Part shown: one piece after another, positions 39,168-47,782 of the stretch
Position numbering within the stretch: position 1 is the stretch's first letter
How the letters are laid out: each line of letters begins with the position of its first letter
IMG/VR virus record: IMGVR_UViG_3300028024_000013
Coordinates: 1 to 52,313 of that record
Origin: a virus
Strand: one strand, 5' to 3'
Length of the DNA stretch: 52,313 nt
Translations under genes and position numbers: made by a program
Notes under the pieces: generated by a model
Told to the model about the DNA's origin: nothing
Databases searched by the model: none
What the model saw: only the letters and a program-made list of their open reading frames with translations

Positions 39168-39808
39168 TGACCGTAGTCGCCCTTGAAGCGCGGCTTGTAG
39201 GGTTCCGGATTCTTGCCCTGAACGGCCGCATCCACGAGCTTGCCGCCCCAGATCACTTTCTTGAGCGGGAGCTTGTTCACCTGATCGAGCCCGGTATCGC
39301 CCGCACTCGGAAAGAATTCCTGCTGATGCTCGTGCGTGTAGCGCCATTCGTCGGCTCGGTCGAGCAGGGCGAGCTTGTGTTCGGCACTCACTTCAATGAT
39401 GGGCGCTTCGCTGTCCACCCGTCTGAAGGAATCGACACGTCCTTCCCAGTTGATCTCGGGGTTCGCGATCAGTTGCAGCGTCTCAGGATTCAGGAAGCCG
39501 AGGTATTCGATGACACTCCGCCCGAACGACCCGTCGATATCGCTTTCATCGATGATGGCCGGATCGACATCGACGCTCGATAGCGTGTACTTCTTTCGCT
39601 GCGGGCCGAGCTCGACCGTCTCGGACTCGCTTTCGATCTTCACGAGGTTCCCCAGACCGAGGTAGGTCTGGCCGAGCAGCGTGATCTCACCGGCCCCGGT
39701 CCAGAAGCGGTAGTGACCGGACGGGAAATCGAAGTCGACCGCGAGGAACGGGAAATACTTGGCCTTCGACGCTTCCGCTGCGTTGCTGCTGTCCGCAAAC
39801 CAGGTCAT
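39164..39808 (-). CDS. Minor tail protein (L-like / DUF2163-like)
   Basis: A 214-residue protein. FPFLAVDFDFPSGHYRFWTG and LKIESESETVELGPQRKKYT-type segments, then FLNPETLQLIANPEINWEGR, fit a baseplate/tail-tip beta protein such as the lambda L or DUF2163 group. It lies between tail-tip genes, with ATGA overlaps on both sides. Precise homology cannot be settled by eye. Confidence 0.6.
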   Translation of the reverse strand: MTWFADSSNAAEASKAKYFPFLAVDFDFPSGHYRFWTGAGEITLLGQTYLGLGNLVKIESESETVELGPQRKKYTLSSVDVDPAIIDESDIDGSFGRSVIEYLGFLNPETLQLIANPEINWEGRVDSFRRVDSEAPIIEVSAEHKLALLDRADEWRYTHEHQQEFFPSAGDTGLDQVNKLPLKKVIWGGKLVDAAVQGKNPEPYKPRFKGDYGQ

Positions 39809-40023
39809 GGCACAGGCTCGACGTGCTCAAGGATGTTGCCGTCCTGAAGCAGCACGTAACCGCATTTCGTCGGGTCGAGGTTCCGGTACGTGCTAAGCGC
39901 AAACGTGCGAGCAAGAAAACGATACCGAGATTGCTGGCGCGCGATGATCTCTTCTTCGCAGACCTTCCCATGCCATTTGGTGAGAGGTCCGCAGAAATAG
40001 ACCACCGCGTCATAGTCGCTCAT
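39805..40023 (-). CDS. Small tail-region protein (72 aa)
   Basis: A 72-residue protein with two Cys (YFCGPLTKWHGKVCEEEI) and a Tyr/Arg-rich middle. No family is recognised. ATGA overlaps show it belongs to the tail module and may be an assembly factor. Confidence 0.55.
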   Translation of the reverse strand: MSDYDAVVYFCGPLTKWHGKVCEEEIIARQQSRYRFLARTFALSTYRNLDPTKCGYVLLQDGNILEHVEPVP

Positions 40024-41621
40024 GCTTCCTCGAACTCTGCGGAAGCCGTCGTCCAGACACCGGGGTCGTTGTCGAATCCCACAGCGTCACCCGAGAACAG
40101 GAACCGTCCCATGGGCTGATGGATGATCACGGGAGCCCCGTCGACCGGCGCGGTACGCAGCGGCGGCTCGAACTGAAGATATCCCATCCCTGCCGCATCG
40201 CTACTCAATCGTGCGGTGACAATCTTCAGCTCACTCCCGCGACCGGTGATGATCTCGACCTGATCGTCGATTTCCAGAAGGCCGTTCGTGCTCGCCGGAA
40301 GTCCCCGGAGATAGAGCGCGCTCCCGGTCTGCATCGATGAAACCGAGGCCGGTCCCTGGTTGTTCGCGGCAGTCGATGTCAGCCGGCGAGGACCTGAGGA
40401 GGCCGCAATGGTTGCGCGCCACGCGATAACCGCGCTCGTACCGTTCCCCGAATAGCTCGAGGTCGTGTCGGCGGTCGCCAGATAGATGCGGCAGGCGATG
40501 CTGGTCGAGGAACTGGTCTTACGTGCCGTGATGCTGCACTGATAGAACCCATTGCCGAGGTCTGTCACCGCGGTACGCAGATTCGCCCAGTTGGCGCCGG
40601 TCGTAGGTGTCCCCACCGCCCCCGTTGATACGTTGAAGTAGCAGTTCGCGCCGTTCGTGCCCTCGTGCATTTCCAGCACGGCCCAGTTACGGCCACTTGG
40701 CTTCAATGCCACTGTGAAACAGTAGTCCGCGGCGCCGCTTGCCACCGCAACACTCTGCACGACCAGATGAGTATTGCTCGCTGTCGAATCTTCGCGGATC
40801 GTATCGGCCGTGGCCGTACCATCCGGTGCCGTCTGTGAGTTCGGGACATCACAGCGCGTCTTCGTCCATGACGCGTTATCGAATTCATCCGAACGCAGCA
40901 GCAGATTGACCGCGTTGTCGACCAGTGCGCAGCGGGCCATCGAGGCGTACGCCACCTGAATGTAGTCGCCAGCAATAAAGGTGCTGCTGACCCGGTCGTT
41001 GAGCGACGGTCGGGCGGCGGTCGTCGCCGGGACTGTCACGGCCGTCATCATTCCGAAGGTGGAATTGACCGCCCCCACAACCGCATCGACGGTCTCATCG
41101 ACCGTGAACCCACTCGCGAATGCTCCACGGCCCTGCAGGACGAAGTAACGCATCACGTAGGGCGCGTACTGGACGACGGTGACGTTCGCCGATGGACGAA
41201 CGGCATACTGGTTCGAACTCACAGCAGTACGCGTCGCCCGAAGCAACCGGTCCGATGCCGTGAGCGCGTATTCCCCCGACGCCGCCCAGCCTGTCGTACC
41301 GTTCTCGAAAGTATTGTTGGCGAGCAGTTCCCCGGTCGGAAACGAGCCGCGACGCTGACGCGACTTGTCCTGCGCGAAGACAGGATTCTGCCGGCCGCGA
41401 AGGCTTGCAAGCCAGGCACGAAGCTGTGCTCTCTCTGCAAGTCCCGTCGTCGTGCGGCCACCGTGCTTCGTCATCTCAAGCGTCAAGGCGAGCCGGTCAC
41501 CGCCTCGTGCGGCGACAATCGTCTGCCCGCCGAACATGCCGCGAGAGATGCCCGACGAGTCGAGATAGCGAACGCTGGTCCGGGCATGCCGCAGGTTGAG
41601 CGGCATCATCACGTCGCTCAC
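40020..41621 (-). CDS. Minor/distal tail protein with inserted carbohydrate-binding-like domain
   Basis: A 533-residue protein. The first 95 residues and the last 85 (LEIDDQVEIITGRGSELKIV and PVIIHQPMGRFLFSGDA) look like the two halves of a distal tail/minor tail protein. Between them (about 95-440) are beta domains, including VNLLLRSDEFDNASWTKTRC, a phage carbohydrate-binding-like signature, and TARKTSSSTSIACRIYLATA. The insertion could add a sugar-binding surface to the tail end. It lies directly after the tape measure gene, where lambda has M. Confidence 0.65.
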   Translation of the reverse strand: MSDVMMPLNLRHARTSVRYLDSSGISRGMFGGQTIVAARGGDRLALTLEMTKHGGRTTTGLAERAQLRAWLASLRGRQNPVFAQDKSRQRRGSFPTGELLANNTFENGTTGWAASGEYALTASDRLLRATRTAVSSNQYAVRPSANVTVVQYAPYVMRYFVLQGRGAFASGFTVDETVDAVVGAVNSTFGMMTAVTVPATTAARPSLNDRVSSTFIAGDYIQVAYASMARCALVDNAVNLLLRSDEFDNASWTKTRCDVPNSQTAPDGTATADTIREDSTASNTHLVVQSVAVASGAADYCFTVALKPSGRNWAVLEMHEGTNGANCYFNVSTGAVGTPTTGANWANLRTAVTDLGNGFYQCSITARKTSSSTSIACRIYLATADTTSSYSGNGTSAVIAWRATIAASSGPRRLTSTAANNQGPASVSSMQTGSALYLRGLPASTNGLLEIDDQVEIITGRGSELKIVTARLSSDAAGMGYLQFEPPLRTAPVDGAPVIIHQPMGRFLFSGDAVGFDNDPGVWTTASAEFEEA

Positions 41622-43129
41622 CCTCGCCTCCGCTGACGGGAAAGCGTGTCGAGAATGTCAGCCTTCAGCGCTTCGTTATTCGCACGCTGGATCGCAGGCA
41701 ACTGCTGGATTAGGTCCTGCGTGGCGCCACGGTTGTCCATGTACTGATTGATGGTGATGCTGGGCGCACCACCGCCGTATCCCATGGCGAATGCGCCGGC
41801 ACCACCACCCCACACGGGCTCAGGTCCGTGTTCACCCGCGACGTACCACTTGCCACTCTGAAGTGGCCCACCCTCGGCCTTGTAGCCGCCGAAGCTGCCA
41901 CCGAGCACGCTCGCGATGGTCCCGATGATCCCGCCCGTCTTCGAGCCGTAATCGCTCAGCGACTTCATGATCGCGAGCGCAGCCTGAGCGGCCACGGCGT
42001 GACGGATCACGTCGATGATCCCGAGGGCGAGACCCTTCAGACCGCCACGGAACGGATCGAAGAAGAACTGCTCCCACGCGCTGTACATTCCGCGTGCGGC
42101 TTCCTTCATGATCTCCTGCATCGCCTTGATGTCATCGTCGACCGACTTGATGAAGGTCTTCTTCGCCTCGATGGCATTCAGGTCGATTTCCTCAAGATCC
42201 TTGATAGCGACTTGCTGGTCGAGGTACCGCTCCGTCTCGGTCAGAATGGCTTTCGTATTCTGTTCGTGGCCGACAATGCTGACCTTGAATGCGGCAATCT
42301 CCTGATTGAGATTGCGCATGTAGGCTTCGTGCCGGTCATCTTCCTGACGTTGCTGACGATCTGCCGCCGCAGACATCAACGCGTCGTAACTCGTGACCGG
42401 AGTCGCGCCATGACCCGGTGAGAACGCACTCGTCGTCGAGGCGCGCAACTGTTGCGCGACAAGCTCATCGCGTTTCTTTTGCAGATCGGCTTCGTTGCCG
42501 AAGCTGTCGTAGGTGCCCGGTGCCGTACGGAGGTCGTCACTGTAGACCGTTAGCCCACCCGGTCGTGACCGTACGCGATCGATCTGCGCATCGACTTCCT
42601 CGATCTGCTTCCCGATCGCGTCGATAACTTCCTGACGCGTCTTGGCGCTCTTGCGCGCCTCATCGCCAGTCTGCCCCTGCTTCTTCAGCTCACGGATGCC
42701 TGCAACGGTCTCCGCGACGACTTTCGCGGCCTTGGTAAAGCCTGAAATCAGCGCCGAGGTAATGGCATCCGCCGCAGATTTGACGCTCGGGTCCTTGAGA
42801 ATGTCGCGCAGCTCGTTCAGGTTCCTCGTGGCTTCCGGCAGGCCGGACTTTGCCGCCATCAGATCGCCGGCCGCAGTCTTTACTTCCTGAAGCGCCTTCG
42901 CGAAGCCCGATGCTCCCCCACTCGCACTCGCGGTGGCGTCCACGACCTTGCGAAACGCCTGCGTCAGCTGAACGCCGACGAATATTCCGAGCACGCTGTT
43001 GAGCGTCTTGACCGTGTTGCGTACGTCTCGGTCCATGTCCCTGAAGCCGCGCAGCACAGATCTGATCGCCGAGGCCGTCTTGTCGTCGGCGGCAATGACG
43101 TACCGGGCAGTAGCGGAAGGGGTTCCCAT
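41618..43129 (-). CDS. H: Tape measure protein
   Basis: A 503-residue helical protein. The N-terminal 60 residues (ARYVIAADDKTASAIRSVLR) resemble many tape-measure openings; coiled coils fill the centre; hydrophobic segments occur near 45-58 and 355-385; the end is Gly-rich. The start overlaps the stop of the GT frame (TGATG). Length sets tail length; at about 0.15 nm per residue a tail of roughly 75 nm would be expected, about half of lambda. Confidence 0.85.
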   Translation of the reverse strand: MGTPSATARYVIAADDKTASAIRSVLRGFRDMDRDVRNTVKTLNSVLGIFVGVQLTQAFRKVVDATASASGGASGFAKALQEVKTAAGDLMAAKSGLPEATRNLNELRDILKDPSVKSAADAITSALISGFTKAAKVVAETVAGIRELKKQGQTGDEARKSAKTRQEVIDAIGKQIEEVDAQIDRVRSRPGGLTVYSDDLRTAPGTYDSFGNEADLQKKRDELVAQQLRASTTSAFSPGHGATPVTSYDALMSAAADRQQRQEDDRHEAYMRNLNQEIAAFKVSIVGHEQNTKAILTETERYLDQQVAIKDLEEIDLNAIEAKKTFIKSVDDDIKAMQEIMKEAARGMYSAWEQFFFDPFRGGLKGLALGIIDVIRHAVAAQAALAIMKSLSDYGSKTGGIIGTIASVLGGSFGGYKAEGGPLQSGKWYVAGEHGPEPVWGGGAGAFAMGYGGGAPSITINQYMDNRGATQDLIQQLPAIQRANNEALKADILDTLSRQRRRG

Positions 43130-43290
43130 CAGGACTCTTCGGTCGAACGACGCTGTTGATCAGCCATATGTTTCAGATAGACACACGCGTAGGTGAATTC
43201 GTCCTCACTCCAGTTGAGGACATCTCCCGGTCGGACGCCCCATTCATGCGACACGTGCAACAGCATGAAGGTCGAGGCGTCCGTGGTCAG
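43129..43290 (-). CDS. T-domain extension of tail assembly chaperone (made by -1 frameshift)
   Basis: The -1 frame after the slippery site is open for 53 residues and ends exactly at the tape measure start (TGATG). It reads HEWGVRPGDVLNWSEDEFTY and ends in a charged tail, and has no start codon suited to independent use. Slippage would give a 179-residue G-T fusion. In lambda the gpGT fusion recruits the tube protein to the tape measure. Confidence 0.85.
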   Translation of the reverse strand: MTTDASTFMLLHVSHEWGVRPGDVLNWSEDEFTYACVYLKHMADQQRRSTEES

Positions 43291-43296
43291 TTTTTT
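43232..43296 (-). promoter_or_regulatory. Programmed -1 frameshift signal (A AAA AAC plus stem)
   Basis: The heptamer A AAA AAC (43290-43296) is in the zero frame and is followed by the G stop codon. After a 6-base spacer comes an 8-bp perfect stem (CGGACGCC at 43276-43283 pairing with GGCGTCCG at 43232-43239) around a 36-base loop. A CATGC/GCATG inner stem may stack in the loop. Site, phase, spacing and stem are those of canonical bacterial -1 frameshifting. Confidence 0.9.
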
Positions 43297-43667
43297 GCGG
43301 CGTCCTCCGGAAGCGTGTACTGATCGCGCATCTCCGCAGAGATTCGCGAAATCACATCCGGGTCACACCCGAGCAGCGCTTCGAACTGGGATTCGTTGAA
43401 AAGCAGGTCCCCGCGCACATCGCGGGACCGCACGATGACTTCCATTGCTTCCCGGCCGTGCCGGTCCATGATCAGCCGTGTTTCTTCGCCATTGATCCTT
43501 GCGCCAGCCTGGGCTGCGATGTTGATCGAGCGACGCTCCCCGGCACTGAGATGCGGCCAGTAGAAGATCGACAAGTCCCACTCTGGGACTTTGATCTCGA
43601 CGAGCTGTTCGGGTGAGCGGAAGTTCGCGAAGTGCTGGCGGGCCTTGAGCAGCGCCGAATCGCTCAT
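43287..43667 (-). CDS. G: Tail assembly chaperone (G-like)
   Basis: A 126-residue protein from the ATG at 43667, which overlaps the tail tube stop (ATGA). A GTG three codons upstream is possible but badly spaced. Sequence is mixed helical (PEQLVEIKVPEWDLSIFYWP; RSINIAAQAGARINGEET), with TLPEDAAKN at the end over the slippery site. Place and frameshift mark it as the lambda G equivalent, needed to assemble the tail around the tape measure. Confidence 0.8.
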   Translation of the reverse strand: MSDSALLKARQHFANFRSPEQLVEIKVPEWDLSIFYWPHLSAGERRSINIAAQAGARINGEETRLIMDRHGREAMEVIVRSRDVRGDLLFNESQFEALLGCDPDVISRISAEMRDQYTLPEDAAKN

Positions 43668-44305
43668 GCGAACCACGCCTCTTCATTCGTGATACGGAGC
43701 GACACCTGCGAGTTGACGGCAGAGCCCACCGCGGTATTGACCGGGAAGCTCGTCACGAATGCCACGAAGACCGCGACCTTCCCGTTCCGATCCGTTGCTG
43801 AGAACGTCTCGGAGACCGTCAGGCCCTTGAGTGCCCGAAGCCGCGCCTGTCCTGCGCCCGAGGCATCGACGTCGATCGTGAGCGATCCCTGCCCGCTATC
43901 GGGGATATCGATCACATACTCTCTTCGACGCGAGTCCTGATTCGTCACATCGATTTCAGGCGTCGTGCCTTCAAAGAGTGACGACCCTTTCAGGTTCTCG
44001 ATGCGCGTCATGGTCTTCGACGTTGCCGTGCCGCCTGAGGTGTAGGCGGTGTAGGTCGTGCCATCCACGCCCTTCAGCTCGAAGGTGTTGGTGGCCTGAT
44101 TGGCGATCACGAACGAGCGACCGTTTAGTTCGATCATGCCGCCGAGACTGTCGAGCGCGACTACTGTTCCGTTCGCGAGCCCGTGTGCGGTCGAGGTGAT
44201 CACGACCGGATTCGCGGCCGTCGCTCCGGTGATGGTTTTGGGCGATCCGTTGGCGGTCGCCACGCGGATCACGTAGTCCTTCGAGGAAATTGCCGTTGAA
44301 GGCAT
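43664..44305 (-). CDS. V: Major tail (tube) protein with inserted FCCH-like domain
   Basis: A 213-residue protein from the ATG at 44305, with GGAG 8 bases upstream; the in-frame GTG three codons earlier leaves no room for the ribosome site. Residues about 20-95 (ANPVVITSTAHGLANGTVVA, then FVIANQATNTFELKGVDGTT) match the E1-FCCH-type beta module seen in phage structural proteins. The rest is tail-tube-like. It would form the tail tube that surrounds the tape measure; the insert probably faces outward. A terminator lies just upstream. Confidence 0.75.
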   Translation of the reverse strand: MPSTAISSKDYVIRVATANGSPKTITGATAANPVVITSTAHGLANGTVVALDSLGGMIELNGRSFVIANQATNTFELKGVDGTTYTAYTSGGTATSKTMTRIENLKGSSLFEGTTPEIDVTNQDSRRREYVIDIPDSGQGSLTIDVDASGAGQARLRALKGLTVSETFSATDRNGKVAVFVAFVTSFPVNTAVGSAVNSQVSLRITNEEAWFA

Positions 44306-44323
44306 GGGGGTCACTCCAGAACG

Positions 44324-44346
44324 AAAAAGCCCGCACTAAGGCGGGC
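44324..44346 (-). terminator. Intrinsic terminator upstream of tail tube gene
   Basis: On the minus strand GCCCGC-CTTAGT-GCGGGC is followed by TTTTT. A perfect 6-bp GC stem with a 6-base loop. It lies between the tail terminator-like gene and the tail tube gene, in the middle of the late operon. Confidence 0.88.
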
Positions 44347-44368
44347 CGGTGTGAAAGAAATGAATCGA

Positions 44369-44809
44369 TTACTGCGGGTCGCCGTTGTCCATCTGATAGC
44401 GCGCATTCCAGCGGCAGGTCAGCGCGCCCAGCGTGCGTTCGCCCTGAACAACGATGGGCGCATCCGCTCCGCCGTAGCGGATTTCCCAGAGAAACAGGAG
44501 GCCAAGCGACATGTCCGCCATCAGCGAGATATGCACCTGAGAGCGCATCTGCAGAAGCGTCGTGAGCACCTCCTGCTCGGTGTCGCCCGCGCAGTAGGCC
44601 GTGAACACCATCTCGAGCGAACTGCCGAGAGACTCGAACGTCTCCGATTCGTCCGGCGCATCCGGGCCGTAGTTGATCGTGAGCGCCGGCAGTTCCTGCT
44701 CTTCTTCAGCCAGCGAGCGAATGCGGTTCACTTCGGTCAATGCAACCAGATTCGGATTCGCGATACAGACTGCCGCCGCTGCATCCAGAATCTGCTGAAC
44801 CCTGTGCAT
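44369..44809 (-). CDS. Putative tail terminator/completion protein (U-like)
   Basis: A 146-residue mixed alpha/beta protein (VQQILDAAAAVCIANPNLVA; LEMVFTAYCAGDTEQEVLTT; GERTLGALTCRWNARYQMDN). Pattern and size fit the lambda U / tail-terminator fold, and it precedes the tube gene as U does V. The start overlaps the FII-like stop by one base. Confidence 0.6.
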   Translation of the reverse strand: MHRVQQILDAAAAVCIANPNLVALTEVNRIRSLAEEEQELPALTINYGPDAPDESETFESLGSSLEMVFTAYCAGDTEQEVLTTLLQMRSQVHISLMADMSLGLLFLWEIRYGGADAPIVVQGERTLGALTCRWNARYQMDNGDPQ

Positions 44810-45099
44810 CAGGCCCTCAGCACAACCGTCGTCCAGCCTGGCGCAGGCAGATCGCGCTCGATGCGCAGCACGCGGAAGTTTCCGCCCTGCACAATGAGGT
44901 CGGTGCCCTTGACCAGATCGGTGACATCGCTCGAACGACAGGCGAGCGCAGGCGAACGCGATTCAATATCGAGCTCGCCCATGCTCACCCCATCGTATTG
45001 ACGGTCGAAGATCGCCCAGAACGTGGGCAGGTCGGAAAGAACGGCGACGCCGCCGAGCGCCTTGATGGCTTCAAGACGATCGGCGTCGATCTCCATCAC
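44809..45099 (-). CDS. Head-tail joining protein (FII-like)
   Basis: A 96-residue protein. FWAIFDRQYDGVSMGELDIE, then SPALACRSSDVTDLVKGTDL and FRVLRIERDLPAPGWTTVVL follow the lambda gpFII order: strand with FD, a conserved S-P-x-L, then a V-x-x-GD-type loop. gpFII binds the connector and is the platform for tail attachment. Two in-frame Met codons open the gene. Confidence 0.7.
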   Translation of the reverse strand: MMEIDADRLEAIKALGGVAVLSDLPTFWAIFDRQYDGVSMGELDIESRSPALACRSSDVTDLVKGTDLIVQGGNFRVLRIERDLPAPGWTTVVLRA

Positions 45100-45476
45100 A
45101 CGACGTGCTTCTTGCCGGCCGCGACGACGCTGATCAGCGACGGTCCGGTGGCAATCGTTCCGACGTAGCCGAGGAATCCACCGACGACCTTCTTCGGGTC
45201 GACAGCGATCGTCGAGGAACTGTTCGCTGTGTTGGTACCGAAGGTGTACCCGGTGATGTCCGCCGCGCCGGTACCGTTCGCGTCACTTGCTGATTGCAGT
45301 TTCCCGGCGATGGTGCCGGTGACTGCGCCCAGCTGCTGAATGACGAGAATCTCGCCGTCGTATACGCGGACGTCGAGCCATTTGGCAGAGCCGCTCGTCG
45401 CGGCCGCCGTGTTGGCCGCAGACACCGCATCGATCAGTGAGGTGGCGGTTGCTGCAGAAGCTTGACTCAGAAGCAT
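45096..45476 (-). CDS. Putative capsid-associated or decoration protein
   Basis: A 126-residue protein. A helical Ala-rich front (ATATSLIDAVSAANTAAATS) is followed by beta strands (WLDVRVYDGEILVIQQLGAV) and a C-terminal VDPKKVVGGFLGYVGTIATG. It lies two genes after the capsid gene; by position it could decorate or complete the head. No sure homology; the name is inference. Confidence 0.5.
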   Translation of the reverse strand: MLLSQASAATATSLIDAVSAANTAAATSGSAKWLDVRVYDGEILVIQQLGAVTGTIAGKLQSASDANGTGAADITGYTFGTNTANSSSTIAVDPKKVVGGFLGYVGTIATGPSLISVVAAGKKHVV

Positions 45477-45477
45477 G

Positions 45478-45681
45478 CTATTTCTCCTTCTTGCCGGTCT
45501 TTGTTTCCGGCACAGACTTGAACTCGGGGGTCTCGATCTTCACCGGCTCGTCTTTCACTTCTTCGACGGCCTTGATGGAGATGAGGAATTGACCTGTCGC
45601 GGCATCCAGGTCTGCGGTCTCGGGCGGCACCAGATTCCGCCCAGGACCAATGCAAACACCGCGTAGTGCGCGGCACTTCAC
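45478..45681 (-). CDS. Small capsid-region protein (67 aa)
   Basis: A 67-residue protein with a GTG start immediately after the capsid stop (TAAGTG). CRALRGVCIGPGRNLVPPE opens it and a Lys-rich tail (VPETKTGKKEK) closes it. Small proteins like this next to capsid genes often line or decorate the head; function unknown. Confidence 0.5.
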   Translation of the reverse strand: MKCRALRGVCIGPGRNLVPPETADLDAATGQFLISIKAVEEVKDEPVKIETPEFKSVPETKTGKKEK

Positions 45682-47589
45682 TTACGAGAGGTCCGTGCCG
45701 ACCACGAACGCCTGCGGGTAGCGCAGCATGATGTCGACCATCCACATCGCGCGGATGCCGACCTGCGCCGTGTTGAAGCGCGTGCCGCCGTTGTCGGTGG
45801 AGAGTTCCAGAACGCCCCACTCGCCGATCACCAGTTCGTCCCATGAACCGAAGATGATGTTGGCCGAGGCCAGCTGTTCCGAAGACATCGCACGGAAACC
45901 GACCAGCCGACCATCTAGAAGGTCGCCTTCCCACAGCGGACTATCGGTGCTCGTGAAGCGCTGGCGCTGCATGGCGATCGCTGCGCCCGCGATATTCGTC
46001 ACCCAGCCCGGATTGCCGCGAATCGCATTGACCGCACCAGCCGCCACCGGGAATGCCAGAGCTTTGGTGTAGGAGAAGGTGCTGGCGCTCTGGCCCGTCG
46101 TGACACCGGTCGTGTTCTTGATGCCGAGCGGCTGAGCACCGCCAGTGCCGTTGATGGACGCATTGTCCACACCATCGATTGCGACGTCAGCCGCGAGATC
46201 CGCCATCACGAACGCTTCGGCCGAAGGAGACGACTGCGCGAGCAACTGCTCAGACACGTCCGTGATCGCGATACAGGTCTTCGGCGTCATGCTGAGCTGA
46301 CCGAGCGTCTGGTCGGCCGCGGTCACACTCGTGCCTTCACCGGCCTGCCATGTCACCGTGACCTTGCCAGTCTGACGCGGGAAGATGACATTGCCCTGCA
46401 GGCCCGAAATGACACGAGCGCCCATGTTCATAGCCACGGAACGGTTCCGCAGAATGTCGATGAAGCCCATGTTCTGGACGTTGACGAGATACCCGCCCTT
46501 CGAGCCGGGCGTCGTCGCCATGGCGCGAGAAGCCGCCTCTCCGAGAGGACGCTGAAGCACTTCTGAGGGGATCAGGATGCTGGAGGTCAGCTCGCGACCG
46601 AGTCTCTTGCCGACTGCGTTCGAGCACTCGATCTCGTACGCCGCCTCCTCGATCAGCTTCGGACGCTGGCCGCCGAAGCGCAGCGCGCGAACGGCACGGA
46701 ACAGACTGAACCGATCCGCTTCACGAGCGGAGAGACCCAGCGCTGCCGCCTGCATCGGATTCTGACGGCCGCGTGCTTCCATGACATCCAGAATCTGGCT
46801 CGCTACGCCGGCTTCGACGACTCGCCCGTTGGCGTCGCGAACGTCGACGAGTTGCGTACCTTCAGCGATCCAGCGCGCTTCGACGCGAGCATCGATCTTG
46901 TTGGCCTTGCACAGATTCTGAATCGCCTGCCGGCGCTCGTTTTCTGCCTGAGTTGCACTGATCTTGGGGTCGGCGCTTGCGCCCGCCGCGGCATTTGCTT
47001 CGGCCATTGAAGGCTCCTTGGATGTGGCGGTTAACGCCGGGATAGAAACTTCGCGAGATGTCTCCGCAGGGGCAGGAGACGAAGAAGCCGCCTCAAGGGC
47101 GGCTTCAGTGGGGTGAGTTGTTTCGCCGGTTGGTCCGGCATCTGGCGGCAAGACGACAGCCCGTCCCACGCCAACCGTCGTATCTGCCGGGACCGGAACG
47201 ATGCTGTTCTCGATCGGCTCCCAGTCCGTGGAGCGATAGGTATCCATCTCGTCATCGGTGGATTCGAGTCGCATTGCGTGCACTCGATACCCTACGGATG
47301 TATTCGAACGAATACCGTCATCGACGTCGGCGAGGATGTCGCTCGCCAGTTGCGTGCGACTGAACCGCCCATTTCCGCGACCGACACGATCGGCGCCGAT
47401 GATCGCGGAATCCATCACACCGATCTGCTGACGCATGTCGTGATTCAGAAGAAGCGGCGCGCGTCCGCTATTCATGAAATCCATGCGCACGGACTTCGGA
47501 GAATGATCGAGAATCTCACGGCCGAACCAACGCTCGACAGGAGCCTCGGATGAGAACGACATCGCTCGCGAGCGGCCCTTCTCACTCAT
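45682..47589 (-). CDS. Prohead protease fused to major capsid protein
   Basis: A 635-residue protein from the ATG at 47589 (8-bp overlap with the upstream stop; a start at 47634 is also possible). Residues about 1-110 are an HK97-type S78 protease with His50 (LLLNHD) and Ser98 (SVGY). A Pro/Ala/Glu-rich linker (about 130-195) may act as scaffold (delta) domain. From about residue 300 the HK97-fold capsid follows (GGYLVNVQNMGFIDILRNRS; WDELVIGEWGVLELSTDNGG). An internal ribosome site at codon 195 could give a separate 441-residue product. The protease would mature the prohead. Confidence 0.85.
   Translation of the reverse strand: MSEKGRSRAMSFSSEAPVERWFGREILDHSPKSVRMDFMNSGRAPLLLNHDMRQQIGVMDSAIIGADRVGRGNGRFSRTQLASDILADVDDGIRSNTSVGYRVHAMRLESTDDEMDTYRSTDWEPIENSIVPVPADTTVGVGRAVVLPPDAGPTGETTHPTEAALEAASSSPAPAETSREVSIPALTATSKEPSMAEANAAAGASADPKISATQAENERRQAIQNLCKANKIDARVEARWIAEGTQLVDVRDANGRVVEAGVASQILDVMEARGRQNPMQAAALGLSAREADRFSLFRAVRALRFGGQRPKLIEEAAYEIECSNAVGKRLGRELTSSILIPSEVLQRPLGEAASRAMATTPGSKGGYLVNVQNMGFIDILRNRSVAMNMGARVISGLQGNVIFPRQTGKVTVTWQAGEGTSVTAADQTLGQLSMTPKTCIAITDVSEQLLAQSSPSAEAFVMADLAADVAIDGVDNASINGTGGAQPLGIKNTTGVTTGQSASTFSYTKALAFPVAAGAVNAIRGNPGWVTNIAGAAIAMQRQRFTSTDSPLWEGDLLDGRLVGFRAMSSEQLASANIIFGSWDELVIGEWGVLELSTDNGGTRFNTAQVGIRAMWMVDIMLRYPQAFVVGTDLS
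47005..47019 (-). promoter_or_regulatory. Internal Shine-Dalgarno and ATG inside the protease-capsid fusion
   Basis: AAGGAG (47014-47019) lies 6 bases before an in-frame ATG (47005-47007), after the protease domain. Starting here would give a 441-residue product with scaffold remnant and capsid domain but no protease. This would supply excess capsid over protease, as in other phages with nested head genes. Confidence 0.7.
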
Positions 47590-47782
47590 GATCGTTCTCG
47601 ACTGTTCCGCCTGCGGCATAGAGCACGCAATCACGTTTCATGAACTCAGGCGCGTGCCGTGTTCGGAAAGCATTGGCCTGCTCTTCCGTAACGTTGTCGA
47701 GCGCGAGTTCACGGCCGTTCGGAAATGTGAGCACGGCACGCCTTTTCTCGGCGTCGTAACTCATCTGGATCGTGTCGCTCAT
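47582..47782 (-). CDS. Small protein between portal and protease (66 aa)
   Basis: A 66-residue protein with beta-hairpin front (IQMSYDAEKRRAVLTFPNGR) and helical tail. It overlaps the portal stop by 4 bp and the protease gene by 8 bp. Possibly a head assembly accessory. A terminator in the portal 3' end lies just upstream. Confidence 0.55.
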   Translation of the reverse strand: MSDTIQMSYDAEKRRAVLTFPNGRELALDNVTEEQANAFRTRHAPEFMKRDCVLYAAGGTVENDHE

